Positions 16,724 through 26,567 are shown, counted from the stretch's first letter. The stretch: DNA of 64,000 bases from Nocardia sp. NBC_00403 (GCF_036046055.1 NZ_CP107939.1:4526001-4590000), one strand, 5' to 3'. The notes: a model not told the origin generated them from the sequence alone. A program made the numbers and translations.

Positions 16724-19536
16724 GTCGTCGTTGGTTCGTATCGACAGTCGAGATCGGCGCGGCCGCTGTCGCGCGGACGACGAAGAATGCGCGGCCGAGC
16801 TTCACTCCGACGGTCGATGTAAGCCGGTCGGTCAAGGATCAGCCGCCGGAGCAGCCACGCACGTTCCCGGGCCCCGCCCTGCAATTACTCGGCCCCGGCG
16901 ACACAGTGGGATTCGAGCCGTCGATGGTGGTCCGACGTGAGCCGCCGCCCGGCGCACTAGACGGCGCCGCCGACTATCTCGCGCTGATCGAATTCGCCGA
17001 CGCGACACTGCCCTGGCTGTTCAGCATTCCGGGACCGGTGAAAATGCCCTGGCTGGCGCTGCTCGTGCTGGCCGCCGAGGAAGGACGGCCCGCGCAGAGC
17101 AGTCCGCTGTGGTCGGTCAACGTGCCCGCCTCCGCACTGCCCGACCTCGCCGATGCCGCCTCTTGGGTGCATGTCGAGGCGCGCGTGGAAGGCGACGGAC
17201 CGCCCAACGACGCCGTCGACCGGGACTATCGAACCGGGCTCGACACCGTCATCTCCCGGCTGATCTGCCCGCGACGGCTCGCGGCAGGCAAGAATTGGAT
17301 CGCGTGCGTGGTGCCGACCACGAAAGCCGGTCGCGCCGCGGGGTTGGGCATGGAGGTCCCCGCCGACGGCGCGGCACAGGCCTGGTCGCCAGGGCAGCAA
17401 GGCGGGGTCGAGCTACCGGTCTATGACTGGTGGGAATTCAGTACGGGGGAGGAGGGCACCTTCGAGGACCTGGCCAGAAAGATCGATCCGGTCGTCGCGT
17501 CGACATTGCCCGGCTTCGGGTCCCGCCCGATCGACGTGCACCAGCCGTGGCCGCACGAGCAGCCCCCGGCGGGCGCACCCGCCGAGGTCGCCGTGAAGGT
17601 GCAAGGCGCGCTGCGTCTTCCGGGATCGGAGACACACCACGAACAGTGGTCCGATCCAGCGAGCATGCAGCGCTACCGAGACCTCATCAAGGAGCGGGTC
17701 GACGCGCCCGCAGGCCGCAAAGGCCGGGTCGGAGTGCCCCCCGACCGTGACGAAAAGGCCGTCGCGCCACCGCTGTACGGCAGCCACCACACCGGGGATC
17801 AGACATTGCCTGCCACCGGTTGGGTGCGCACGCTGAACACTCAGGTGCAGTTCCGCGTCGCGGCTGCGCTCGGTGCGCGCTACGTCCAGCTGGAACAGGA
17901 ATTCCTGATGGCACGGGCCTGGGAACAGGTCGGCGCCGTCAACGAGGCGAATCGGCTGCTCGCGGCCACCGAATTGGCCGAGCAGACCGGCACGGGCGCG
18001 CAAGGCAAACACCTCGCGACGATGGCGCCCGCGCCATTCACCGGCCTTGCCGACATGCTGCGCACAAAAGTCCGAGTGGCCGAACAGGGTTCGCTCGAGC
18101 AGGTGCTCGCCGATTCGGCGGTCCCCAACGGCTCCGGATCCACCGCGTTCGTCCGGCTCACCCGCCCACACGGCGCGTTGGCACGACGCTGCGCACGTGC
18201 CGCGGGGTCCTCCGCAGCGGAAATGCCGACAGGCTCGGTCCTCACCACCGCGGCAGGCGGCACCGAGGTGGTGCCCGCCAAACCGGCGCTGTGGTTCGCC
18301 GCCATCTCCGACGCGGTCGGGCCGATGGCGGCGACGAGCGTCGCGCGCGACCCGTCCTCGTTGTTCGCCGCACAGACCTTGGTCGGCCTGGTCGGCGCCC
18401 AACAGGAATCGTTCACCGCCCGTGCGGCATTCGGCGGTGCGGACGCCGCGCGGCAACTCGCTGACGTCGGCACCTCGATGTCGGAGACGATGGCGGGCGG
18501 CGCACTCCCGGTGCCGCGTCCGATGCAGTTGCGCGGCCTGCGTCGATCGGTGCTCGCCGAGAGCCTGGCGACCCAGACGCCCACCGAATTCCGGGTGAGC
18601 ATGGGTATCGAGGCGATCGCGAGCAGTGTGCGGACGGTCATCCGGCCGCTGCCGCTGCAGCTCGAGCGGATGAAAGAGATCATCCCGACGGCGTCGGTCG
18701 CGGCCCGCGCGGACACCGATCGGAGACCGCTGCGCCAGATCATGGCGCACCCCGAATTCGGATTCCCCATTGCCGCGGAGATTCTCGCTCGCTGGCCCGA
18801 GTGGGCCGTCCCGGGAATCACCACCTTCCCCGACAACAGCGCGACCCTGCTGGAAATCAACTCGGGGTTCGTCGAAGCACTACTCGTCGGCCTCAACCAG
18901 GAGTTCAATCGAGAGCTGCGCTGGCGCGAATTCCCGACCGACGAAGCGGGAACACCGTTTTCCCGCTTCTGGCCCCCCGGCGGTGTGCAACCCCAGTACG
19001 GCGAAATCGCGCTGTGGGACCCCAACGTCCCGCTCGGTGAACACAGTGCCGAAGGTGCGAAGGATTTGCTGGTACTCCTGGTGCGCGGCGAAGTGCTGCG
19101 GCGCTACCCCGGCACAGTGGTGCTTGCCGCGAAGTCGGTGGAAAAGAAGGTCGAAAGCGACCAGGTGCAATGGCAGGAGCCGAAGTTCGTGCTGCCGGTG
19201 GACGAGCGGACGAACCTGTACTGCTTCGACCTCGACGAGCCGACCGTCCGCGCCCAGAAATGGATGTTCGTGGTGCGCGAACCGATGCGCGGCGCGCAGT
19301 TCGGATTTGATCAGTCCTCGACCAACCCGTACCAGCACTGGTATGACCTCGGCTGGCCAGAGGTGCCGCTCACCAACGGCTTTGTGCGGCGGCTCGGCGG
19401 CGGGGCGCCACCCACGCCGCAGCAGCCGGATCCCGCGACCTGGCAGAGTGCGGACCCCGCCGACTTCGCCCGGATCATCTTCCAACGGCCATTCCAGCTG
19501 GCCTTCTCGCCGAACACGATGCTCGGCCCGGTGTGA
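16720..19536 (+). CDS. Large protein of unknown function, operon with DUF6603 gene
   Basis: A 938-aa protein starting at an ATG that overlaps the stop of the DUF6603 gene. It begins MSRRWFVSTVEIGAAAVART, has a structured N-terminal domain (about residues 60-210) with FSIPGPVKMPWLALLVLA, and a central region rich in Ala (about 350-600) that looks helical. The C-terminal third contains HPEFGFPIAAEILARWPEW and EINSGFVEALLVGLNQEFNR, then WFxxGWPEVPLTNGF-like segments near the end. No signal peptide, transmembrane helix or known enzyme motif. No family was recognised. It is probably a structural partner of the other three proteins. Confidence 0.75.
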   Translation: MSRRWFVSTVEIGAAAVARTTKNARPSFTPTVDVSRSVKDQPPEQPRTFPGPALQLLGPGDTVGFEPSMVVRREPPPGALDGAADYLALIEFADATLPWLFSIPGPVKMPWLALLVLAAEEGRPAQSSPLWSVNVPASALPDLADAASWVHVEARVEGDGPPNDAVDRDYRTGLDTVISRLICPRRLAAGKNWIACVVPTTKAGRAAGLGMEVPADGAAQAWSPGQQGGVELPVYDWWEFSTGEEGTFEDLARKIDPVVASTLPGFGSRPIDVHQPWPHEQPPAGAPAEVAVKVQGALRLPGSETHHEQWSDPASMQRYRDLIKERVDAPAGRKGRVGVPPDRDEKAVAPPLYGSHHTGDQTLPATGWVRTLNTQVQFRVAAALGARYVQLEQEFLMARAWEQVGAVNEANRLLAATELAEQTGTGAQGKHLATMAPAPFTGLADMLRTKVRVAEQGSLEQVLADSAVPNGSGSTAFVRLTRPHGALARRCARAAGSSAAEMPTGSVLTTAAGGTEVVPAKPALWFAAISDAVGPMAATSVARDPSSLFAAQTLVGLVGAQQESFTARAAFGGADAARQLADVGTSMSETMAGGALPVPRPMQLRGLRRSVLAESLATQTPTEFRVSMGIEAIASSVRTVIRPLPLQLERMKEIIPTASVAARADTDRRPLRQIMAHPEFGFPIAAEILARWPEWAVPGITTFPDNSATLLEINSGFVEALLVGLNQEFNRELRWREFPTDEAGTPFSRFWPPGGVQPQYGEIALWDPNVPLGEHSAEGAKDLLVLLVRGEVLRRYPGTVVLAAKSVEKKVESDQVQWQEPKFVLPVDERTNLYCFDLDEPTVRAQKWMFVVREPMRGAQFGFDQSSTNPYQHWYDLGWPEVPLTNGFVRRLGGGAPPTPQQPDPATWQSADPADFARIIFQRPFQLAFSPNTMLGPV

Positions 19537-19552
19537 CACGACAGGAGTAGCC

Positions 19553-22500
19553 ATGGCCAGGACTCACACGGTGGTCGCACACGACACACTGTTCCAGTTG
19601 GCCCAGCAGTTCTACGGCAACGGTGAGCTGTTCCCGGTGATCGCGGCAGCGAACGAAATCATCAACCCGGGCCACATCGCCATCGGCCAGACGCTGATCA
19701 TTCCCGACATCATCAAGACGCACACCACCGTGGCGGGTGACACATTGTTCGGGCTGGCGCAACAGTTCTACGGCAACGGTGAGCTCTTCCCGATCATCGC
19801 CGCGGCCAACCGGGTCCCGGACCCCGACCACATTGCGGTCGGTCAGGTGGTGGTCATCCCCGAACTCACCGGACAGCGCCGCCCACCGGTGATCCCCGGG
19901 ACTGGGAGGACCCACGTCGTCGTCGCCGGCGACACGTTGTTCGGGCTGGCGCAACGTTTCTACGGCAAGGGTGAGCTGTCCCCGATCATCGCCGCCGCCA
20001 ACGCAATCGCCGACCCCAAGAAACTCGCCATCGGGCGACGGCTGATGATTCCCCCCGTCACCAGGACCTACCGTGTCGTCAAGGACGACACGTTGTTCGG
20101 GCTGGCGCAGCGGTTCTACGGCAAGGGTGAGCTGTTTCCGATCATCGCGGTCGCCAGCTCCATCCCGAACCCCAACCTGATCTTCCCCGGCCAACTGCTG
20201 ATCATTCCCGACATCGGGACCGGTCCGGTCACTCCCGACGTCAGCCCGTTCATGCTGCGGCGCACCCTGGATATGGTCCGGCTCGAGCACGACAACAAAT
20301 TGGCGCTGGCCGACGACAAGGAATTCGAGCTCGGCCGGGTACGGGCATGGGTGGCCAGCAATCCGCCCCCCACCGAGGTACCGCACGGCAATACGCCACA
20401 GACGGTACTGAGGCCGGTGGAGCAGGCGCAGGCGGCCCGGCGCGCCGAATTGGACCAGTTGCGCGCCAGGCTGGACGAGACCACTGAAAACCTTGCCGCA
20501 GAGCTTGATTCGGGTGCACCGCTGTTCGGCGAGCATAGCGCAGAGCCGATCGCATTGCTGCCCGTGCGCATCGAGACGAAATGGACCGCCGACAAACACA
20601 GCATCAAAGTGCGCGTCTACCCCGACGACATCCACATCGATGGCTTCGACTCCGCACTTACCCCTGGCGAATTCGCCGCGGCGCGCAAGTACTGGCAGAA
20701 CCCAGGGGACGAAGCCTGGCATACCCTGCTCGAGACCCTCAGCCCGAATCGCGCCGCCTGGGCGACCAGGGTGTCGCGTCCCGGTGCGCCCGACCCCGCA
20801 CTGCGCGATCCACGTAAGCGACGCGCCCCCGAAGTGACCACCATGCCCGCGCATTGGCGCTTCCTGGGCCTGGTCGGCGGCCTGGTGGTGGTCGACGAAG
20901 TCGGCGCCGACATCCGCGACCCCTTGCCACTGGGTTTGCTCGCCGCCGACGAAGCCGCACCCGATCGCCGGCATGCCGCGTGGGCCATCGATTTCGACGA
21001 CGCAGTGCGCGAGGGCATGGCCACCGTGCTGACGTTGCCCGCCGAGGTGGACCACCTCGACGAACTCTTCGTCGTCGGCGTGAGCCAACGCGCGCCCGCC
21101 GAGGCTGCCGACCGGTTGCGCACGACGTTGCACGGTCACGCGTACACCGACGGTCTCGCCTTCCTCGCGCCGGGCACACCGACCAACAACACGCCGCAGA
21201 GCCGAACCTCGTGGTCGTCACGTCCCGATGGCACGCCGCCGGGACCGACGCCCCCACGCGACCCGGACATCGCTCCGCGCACGCACCGGGTAACGGCGAA
21301 CGACACGTTGTTCAAGCTGGCGAAACGCTTCTATGGCGACGGCGAATTGTTCCCGATCATCGCCGCTGCCAACAAGATCCCCGATCCTGATGTCATCGAC
21401 GAGGGCCAGCTGCTGGTGATTCCCGCCAAACCCGGTGAACCCGAACCGAACCCGACCGATGCCGACCGGATGGCCCGTGCGCTCGGACTCACCGACGCCG
21501 GATTCCTCACCGATTGCCAGGGCGCCGAGCACACCGGTGATGCCGCGGCAGAGACTTTGGCGATCCTGGCCTGGTGGGGTCTGGCCTTCAAGATGGTCGA
21601 AGACCAAGGGCTGTTCGGCACGCCGGAGGAAGTCTCGCGACTCGGACTCTGGCTGACCATCAGAGATCACATGGCCGAATTCGTCCGCAGCCGTGGACCT
21701 TTGCCGACCATCCGCGTCGGACGGCAGCCCTACGGCGTGCTTCCGGTGTCGACGGTCGACGAATGGACGACCGACCGGCCCGACGACGCGGCCTCGCTGA
21801 TGCTGCCCTGGCTGTTGCGGCTGCGGCATCACTGGCGGGCCGCGCTGGTCTCCGGCTGGATTCCGCGAGTGACCGACGGCCTGCCCGCCGACCAGGTCGC
21901 GGCCGACATCCTGTGCCGTCTCCCGGTGTCGAACGATCTCGTGATCCGCCGCGTACTGTCCCCGAACGGTGGTCGGGAGAAGTTCGACAAGCTGAGTCTG
22001 CGTTCCCCCGGGCCTGCCGTGGCTGTCGGCGGCATTCTTTCCGGACTGCGCTGGGCGCAACCTACCGAGGACGTCAGCAACCTTGCGTGGGTGTCGGACT
22101 CCAAGCCGCCGGACTACGCCAAGGTCGCCGAGCGCCTCGCGCCCAACGCGGCGAAATACCCCGAGCTGTTCGCGAACAGCCGCGACCAGTTGCACGACGC
22201 CATCGACGTGCTGACCGACCGAATCACCCACGAGCAGTACCTCGAGCGGTGGCCGATAACCATCGACGGCGTCGCACCCGATCGGCGTGCGACGATCTTC
22301 GGCACGGTCGGTTTCGCCGATGATTCCGGATCGCCGACCGACTTCCTCCCCTGGCTGGTCAGCAGCGGCAGCGACGCACCCTTCGGTCAGGAAGGACCCG
22401 ATCTCGCGAAGTCGGCACTGTCGATACTCGCGACTGTGGACCGGCTGTTGTCGCAGCTGATCATGGCCCCTCTTACGCCGAAGGCCGAACTCGACGCGAT

Positions 22501-24661
22501 CCGCGAGTTCGGCCGCCAGGGCCTGCCCGCCGCAGGCAAACTGCTCGCGGGTTTGGCGGCGCTGTCCCGGCTCGCGCCGCAGGACTTTCTGCCGCTGTTG
22601 TTCGAATTGTTCGACGTCACCGCACACCGCCTCGACGCCTGGGTAACCTCGTTGGCTACGCAACGGCTCAGCCGAACACGTGCCGAGGGTGTGTCCGGGA
22701 TACGTCTCGGTGGATACGGCTGGGTGGAGAATCTACGTCCGGGCACGGTGCAGGAGTCCGACGGCTATATCCATGCGCCGTCGCTGCATCACGCGGCGAC
22801 TGCTGCGGTGCTGCGCTCGGGATTCACTTCTCATAAGGGCGATTCCACGCTCGCCGTCGACCTGACGTCACGACGGGCGCGCGTTGCCCGTTGGCTGCTC
22901 GGCGGAGTGCGGCGCGGCCAGACCCTCGGCGCCCTGCTCGGGTACCGATTCGAGCGGGCGCTGCACGATGCGAACCTCGATACCCAGAAACCGCGCTACC
23001 GCACGGTGTTTCCGACACCGGTGGTGCCGGAACCCGCGGATGGCAACCCGCAGCCCGATCTCTGGAAGCGCAGTTCCGAAGCCATCGCCGCGGCGAATGT
23101 CGTCGACGGTATGCAGTTGGCCCGTGCGCACGCCCAAGGGGCGGTGCCCGCCCTACTGACCGAGCACGGATTTCTGTTCGAGCACGGCGAGAAGGTCAAG
23201 CCCATCCTCGACGATCTGGTCGACGCCCTCGACGCTGTCGGTGACCTGCTGCTCGCCGAGAGCGTGCATCAGCTCGTCGGCGGCAACCCCATGCGCGCCG
23301 GGCTTGCCGCCGACACCCTCGGGCGCGGCGAGGACGTGCCCGACCGGTTCGACGTGCTGCGCACCCCACATCGTGGACGCGCGGTGACCCATCGGCTCGC
23401 GGCGGTGCTGCCGCCTGACCCGCCGCGCGAGCCCGGCTGGGGCACGGACGCTTTCGCCGAGCTGGAGCCACGGGTCGAGGCGTGGGTGGGGGGCCTGCTC
23501 GGGTCGGCCGCAGGGTGGAAGCTGTCCGGAAAGCTGACGCTGGGAGAGCAGTCGCAGCCGTTCACGACCACCGCCGACGCACTCGGGCTCAGCGCACTCG
23601 GATTCGTGCTCGATGTCGCTGTCAGCGGGCAGCGCCGGATCACCGCACGGCTTGCGCAGCAGCACGGAATCACCGGCGCGGTAGCTGAATTCGACGGCGC
23701 TTTCGCCCAGGTGCGTGCCGTCACCGAGCGGATCAACCGGTTGCTCGGCGGTGCGTCCGCCCTGCTGCCGAGGCATATCGTCGGTGAGCAGGCGAAGGTC
23801 CGGGAACCGGATCTGGCCGAGGTACGCGATCGGGTCGCCCGCTTCCTCACCGCCGTCGACACCGTCGAGCAGCGCAGTGCGCTCGGCATCGAGGCGCAAC
23901 TGCCGCAACGACTCGTCGCATTGTCCAGGGACGCGACCACTCCGGGCTGGCTCACAGCGGTGACGCTCGCGCTGGCCGACTTCCTCGGCACCAACATTCC
24001 GCTCACCGCCGAGCTTTCCGGGTTGGCACTGCCGCAGCCTGCGGCAACGGGATCCACTGTGGCGGACTGGGTTCTGCGCTTCGCCGCGATCCGCCCGACC
24101 ACCCGCACCTGGCACGAGACCCTGCTGCTGGCCGGTGTGCGGGCCGGGCGACCATGCCCGCTTGCCGCCTCTCAGCTGCCCGGCGACGGCGCCTGGATCG
24201 GCGGCAGGTTCGATCCGTTGCAGCGCCCGCCGGCCCGGCAGCACCTGGTTCGGCACACCCCCTTCGACCTGCCGGCCGGGCAGCCGTTGACCGGCATGGT
24301 GTTCGACGAATGGATGGAGGTGCTACCCGGCTCGGACGCGCTGGCGGCCACCAAGGTCGGCCCCGACGCGGTGCCGGTGGAATCGGAGTTGACCGGAGTG
24401 TCGTTCCACTTCGACCGGCCGGATGCCAAAGCGCCACAGGCGATCCTGCTCGCGGTACCTCCCGACCCGAAACGCGGCTGGACCGCCGACGGTTTGGCCC
24501 TCGTCGTTCGTGACACGCTCGAGCTGGCGAAGCTGCGCGCCGTCGACATCGGCGATCTGCCGTTGCTCGACGACATTCTGCCCGCCGTGCGCGTCGACGG
24601 ACTCGGGCAACTGCACGGATCGATGATCAGCGATTTCTGGCGCACCCTGGCAGAGGAGTGA
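19553..24661 (+). CDS. Giant multi-LysM protein, function unknown
   Basis: A 1702-aa protein. Four LysM modules fill residues 1-220 and a fifth sits alone at about 575-625. Each carries the pattern DTLFGLAQRFYG then LFPIIAAAN and ends in IP; this LysM style is also common in phage-tail and contractile-system proteins. Between the modules and after the fifth lies a long unique body with segments such as ALLPVRIETKWTADK, TIRVGRQPYGVLPVSTVDEW and LHHAATAAVLRSGFTSHKGD. No signal peptide, so the LysM modules either act inside the cell or are exported in an unusual way. The start was set at 19553 by AGGAG upstream and the direct beginning of LysM 1. The frame is open 261 codons further upstream but overlaps the previous gene. 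Confidence 0.8.
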   Translation: MARTHTVVAHDTLFQLAQQFYGNGELFPVIAAANEIINPGHIAIGQTLIIPDIIKTHTTVAGDTLFGLAQQFYGNGELFPIIAAANRVPDPDHIAVGQVVVIPELTGQRRPPVIPGTGRTHVVVAGDTLFGLAQRFYGKGELSPIIAAANAIADPKKLAIGRRLMIPPVTRTYRVVKDDTLFGLAQRFYGKGELFPIIAVASSIPNPNLIFPGQLLIIPDIGTGPVTPDVSPFMLRRTLDMVRLEHDNKLALADDKEFELGRVRAWVASNPPPTEVPHGNTPQTVLRPVEQAQAARRAELDQLRARLDETTENLAAELDSGAPLFGEHSAEPIALLPVRIETKWTADKHSIKVRVYPDDIHIDGFDSALTPGEFAAARKYWQNPGDEAWHTLLETLSPNRAAWATRVSRPGAPDPALRDPRKRRAPEVTTMPAHWRFLGLVGGLVVVDEVGADIRDPLPLGLLAADEAAPDRRHAAWAIDFDDAVREGMATVLTLPAEVDHLDELFVVGVSQRAPAEAADRLRTTLHGHAYTDGLAFLAPGTPTNNTPQSRTSWSSRPDGTPPGPTPPRDPDIAPRTHRVTANDTLFKLAKRFYGDGELFPIIAAANKIPDPDVIDEGQLLVIPAKPGEPEPNPTDADRMARALGLTDAGFLTDCQGAEHTGDAAAETLAILAWWGLAFKMVEDQGLFGTPEEVSRLGLWLTIRDHMAEFVRSRGPLPTIRVGRQPYGVLPVSTVDEWTTDRPDDAASLMLPWLLRLRHHWRAALVSGWIPRVTDGLPADQVAADILCRLPVSNDLVIRRVLSPNGGREKFDKLSLRSPGPAVAVGGILSGLRWAQPTEDVSNLAWVSDSKPPDYAKVAERLAPNAAKYPELFANSRDQLHDAIDVLTDRITHEQYLERWPITIDGVAPDRRATIFGTVGFADDSGSPTDFLPWLVSSGSDAPFGQEGPDLAKSALSILATVDRLLSQLIMAPLTPKAELDAIREFGRQGLPAAGKLLAGLAALSRLAPQDFLPLLFELFDVTAHRLDAWVTSLATQRLSRTRAEGVSGIRLGGYGWVENLRPGTVQESDGYIHAPSLHHAATAAVLRSGFTSHKGDSTLAVDLTSRRARVARWLLGGVRRGQTLGALLGYRFERALHDANLDTQKPRYRTVFPTPVVPEPADGNPQPDLWKRSSEAIAAANVVDGMQLARAHAQGAVPALLTEHGFLFEHGEKVKPILDDLVDALDAVGDLLLAESVHQLVGGNPMRAGLAADTLGRGEDVPDRFDVLRTPHRGRAVTHRLAAVLPPDPPREPGWGTDAFAELEPRVEAWVGGLLGSAAGWKLSGKLTLGEQSQPFTTTADALGLSALGFVLDVAVSGQRRITARLAQQHGITGAVAEFDGAFAQVRAVTERINRLLGGASALLPRHIVGEQAKVREPDLAEVRDRVARFLTAVDTVEQRSALGIEAQLPQRLVALSRDATTPGWLTAVTLALADFLGTNIPLTAELSGLALPQPAATGSTVADWVLRFAAIRPTTRTWHETLLLAGVRAGRPCPLAASQLPGDGAWIGGRFDPLQRPPARQHLVRHTPFDLPAGQPLTGMVFDEWMEVLPGSDALAATKVGPDAVPVESELTGVSFHFDRPDAKAPQAILLAVPPDPKRGWTADGLALVVRDTLELAKLRAVDIGDLPLLDDILPAVRVDGLGQLHGSMISDFWRTLAEE

Positions 24662-24664
24662 ACA

Positions 24665-26290
24665 ATGCCGCGAAAAATGGTCGACATCCTCGGGAACCCG
24701 AAGTTCCGTCTCGACGACCGCTACCGGCTGGAGCCGTTGCCGCGCAGCAATGAGGTCGCCTCCGGCCTCACCGCCCGCGTGCACGACCCCGCCTGGGCGT
24801 TGACGAGACAATGGCAGTTCGGCGAATTCGCCGGACAGGACGCCGGGTCACCGGTGCTGGTGGAACTGTCCGGGCACAGCACTGTCATCTCCGCGTGGCG
24901 GCCCGCGGGCCGTACGGGGGAGCTGGCGGTCGACCGCTCCTGGGTGCCCTATGACCCGAAATCGGGCCCCCTGGACGGGATGGTCGAATCCGAGGACATC
25001 ACGGCCCCGGACGAGCTGACCAGAATCGAAGGCGGCGCCCATTTCCTGCGGATGCTCGATGAAAAGGGGCTACGGGCACGCACGCCGGATGTGCTCGCCG
25101 CCTACGGTTTCGAACATCCCCCGACCGGACCGTCGAACCTGGTGACACTACTCGCGCCGAAAGTGCCCGACGCCGAACGGCTGGTGGCCGATTTCACCGA
25201 CGGTGCGCCCGTCGTCGCGGGGCTCGGTTCCGTCCCTGCCGACTGGCTGACCTGGTGGCGCGGCCTGTTCCCCGCCGCAGCGCCGGACACCTTCGACCCG
25301 CACCGCTTCGAACATCGCGTCGATATGTCCCTCGGCGACAAGGTCTTCCATTCCGAGGAGTACCTCGGCGACGGTCTGGACTGGTTCACCGTCGACCTCG
25401 ATCCGACCGCGACACCCGCGCCGACGACACCGGCCGCGGTGCACATGTTCACCAGGGAGGCGATCCCTTCGACCGTCCGATACGGCGGCATTCCCGCGGA
25501 CCGGTTCTGGGAGATGGAAGACGCGCAGATCGATCTCGGCTCGACCGACGTCGAGAAGCTCGACACCGGCAGGCTGCTGTTGATCGCGTTCGCGGAGGTG
25601 TACGGCAACGACCGGTTCCTGCTTCCGCTGGAGGTCCCCGCAGGCTCGCTCACCGTGCTGGACAAACTCGTCGTCTCGGATTCGTTCGGCGGCAAACACG
25701 AAATCACCCGTGCCGGACGCGAAAACGAGGGCTGGAATATGTTCACGGTCACCGGCACCGACGACGGTTTGCTTGTCATGCCGTCCGAACGCGGCACTGT
25801 CGGCGAGCCATTGGAGACCGTCGCACTGTTGCGCGACGAACTCGCCAACCTCGCGTGGGCGGTCGAGAAGTCCTTCACCGATCTGCAGGGCGACCGTGTC
25901 GACCGCCGTGAACGGTGGCTGCGGATCGCGCCGGAGAGCCCGCCGCCGCGTGACATCGGTTCTTACGCGGTGCAAACCATCGTCCCGGACTATTGGCTGC
26001 CGCTGGTCCCGCATGCCGTGACCCTCGACCAGATCCGTTTCGCGCTGGTGCCACTACAGCAGCCGGGGTTCACTTCCGAGCCGCACGGCAGGCTGCTGCA
26101 CACCGATGACTGGGTGCACGAAGAGGAGGTCCCGCGCGACGGCGCACTGGTGACTCGCCGCCCGGTACTGGCTCGCTGGTTCGACGGTTCCTGGCACTCG
26201 TGGGTCCGCAGACAGAAGAACCCCGGTAGCGGTGAAGGCTCCAGCGGGCTGCACTTCGATATCGTCCGGCCGTCGGAGCCGTGGCCGTGA
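24665..26290 (+). CDS. Unknown 541-aa protein with DPAWALTRQWQFGEF motif, last gene of giant-protein operon
   Basis: Starts 3 bases after the stop of the LysM gene, with GAGGAG overlapping that stop, so it is in the same operon. The N-terminus has the block DPAWALTRQWQFGEFAGQDA, which looks like a strong family signature. The middle contains YLGDGLDWFTVDL and the C-terminus HFDIVRPSEPWP. Mixed alpha/beta, no signal peptide, membrane helix or recognised active site. Its close packing with the DUF6603, 938-aa and LysM genes suggests joint assembly or action. Function unknown. Confidence 0.75.
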   Translation: MPRKMVDILGNPKFRLDDRYRLEPLPRSNEVASGLTARVHDPAWALTRQWQFGEFAGQDAGSPVLVELSGHSTVISAWRPAGRTGELAVDRSWVPYDPKSGPLDGMVESEDITAPDELTRIEGGAHFLRMLDEKGLRARTPDVLAAYGFEHPPTGPSNLVTLLAPKVPDAERLVADFTDGAPVVAGLGSVPADWLTWWRGLFPAAAPDTFDPHRFEHRVDMSLGDKVFHSEEYLGDGLDWFTVDLDPTATPAPTTPAAVHMFTREAIPSTVRYGGIPADRFWEMEDAQIDLGSTDVEKLDTGRLLLIAFAEVYGNDRFLLPLEVPAGSLTVLDKLVVSDSFGGKHEITRAGRENEGWNMFTVTGTDDGLLVMPSERGTVGEPLETVALLRDELANLAWAVEKSFTDLQGDRVDRRERWLRIAPESPPPRDIGSYAVQTIVPDYWLPLVPHAVTLDQIRFALVPLQQPGFTSEPHGRLLHTDDWVHEEEVPRDGALVTRRPVLARWFDGSWHSWVRRQKNPGSGEGSSGLHFDIVRPSEPWP

Positions 26291-26317
26291 GCCGGCGGCG
26301 GGTGGCACAGTTGCCGA

Positions 26318-26530
26318 GCCGCTGCCGATATCCAGATCGGCCACGGCGTCCCCGCCTCCCGTGTGTATATGGACCACGACGCGGAATCGACCATCGACAA
26401 CGCCGACAACTCGGCGAGGATCATTCGCGACATCGGCGCTGTCGACGCGGTAGTGGTGACCTCGGCCAACAATGTCGCCCGCGCGGTCCGCGATTTTGCC
26501 GAAGCGGGTGTGCATGTGCTCGGCATCTGA
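26318..26530 (+). pseudogene. 3' fragment of a YdcF/DUF218-like gene
   Basis: An open stretch ending in TGA at 26528-26530 reads GHGVPASRVYMDHDAESTID, then NSARIIRDIGAVDAVVVTSA and FAEAGVHVLGI. The order GVP..R...D..A..T..NA, then VTSA and an R...F...G helix, matches the end of DUF218 (YdcF/SanA) proteins. The frame has a stop at 26288-26290 and no start codon, so only the last 60-70 residues remain. It directly follows the giant-protein operon, which suggests an insertion or deletion breakpoint there. Confidence 0.55.
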
Positions 26531-26567
26531 AAATTCGGGCCTGGCCGGCCGGGACACCCGCGGAACA

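Noticed and set aside
17413..18750. 445-codon open frame opposite the 938-aa gene
   Set aside because: No conserved motif, Arg/His/Asp-rich composition and no ribosome site; an antisense shadow.
19560..20215. Direct repeats as a CRISPR array or satellite
   Set aside because: They are in-frame repeats encoding LysM modules, about 150 bp long, without spacers.
13979..26290. Contractile injection system or phage tail island
   Set aside because: LysM style is phage-like, but no sheath, tube, baseplate, tape-measure or ATPase gene is present in the window, so the label is not supported.
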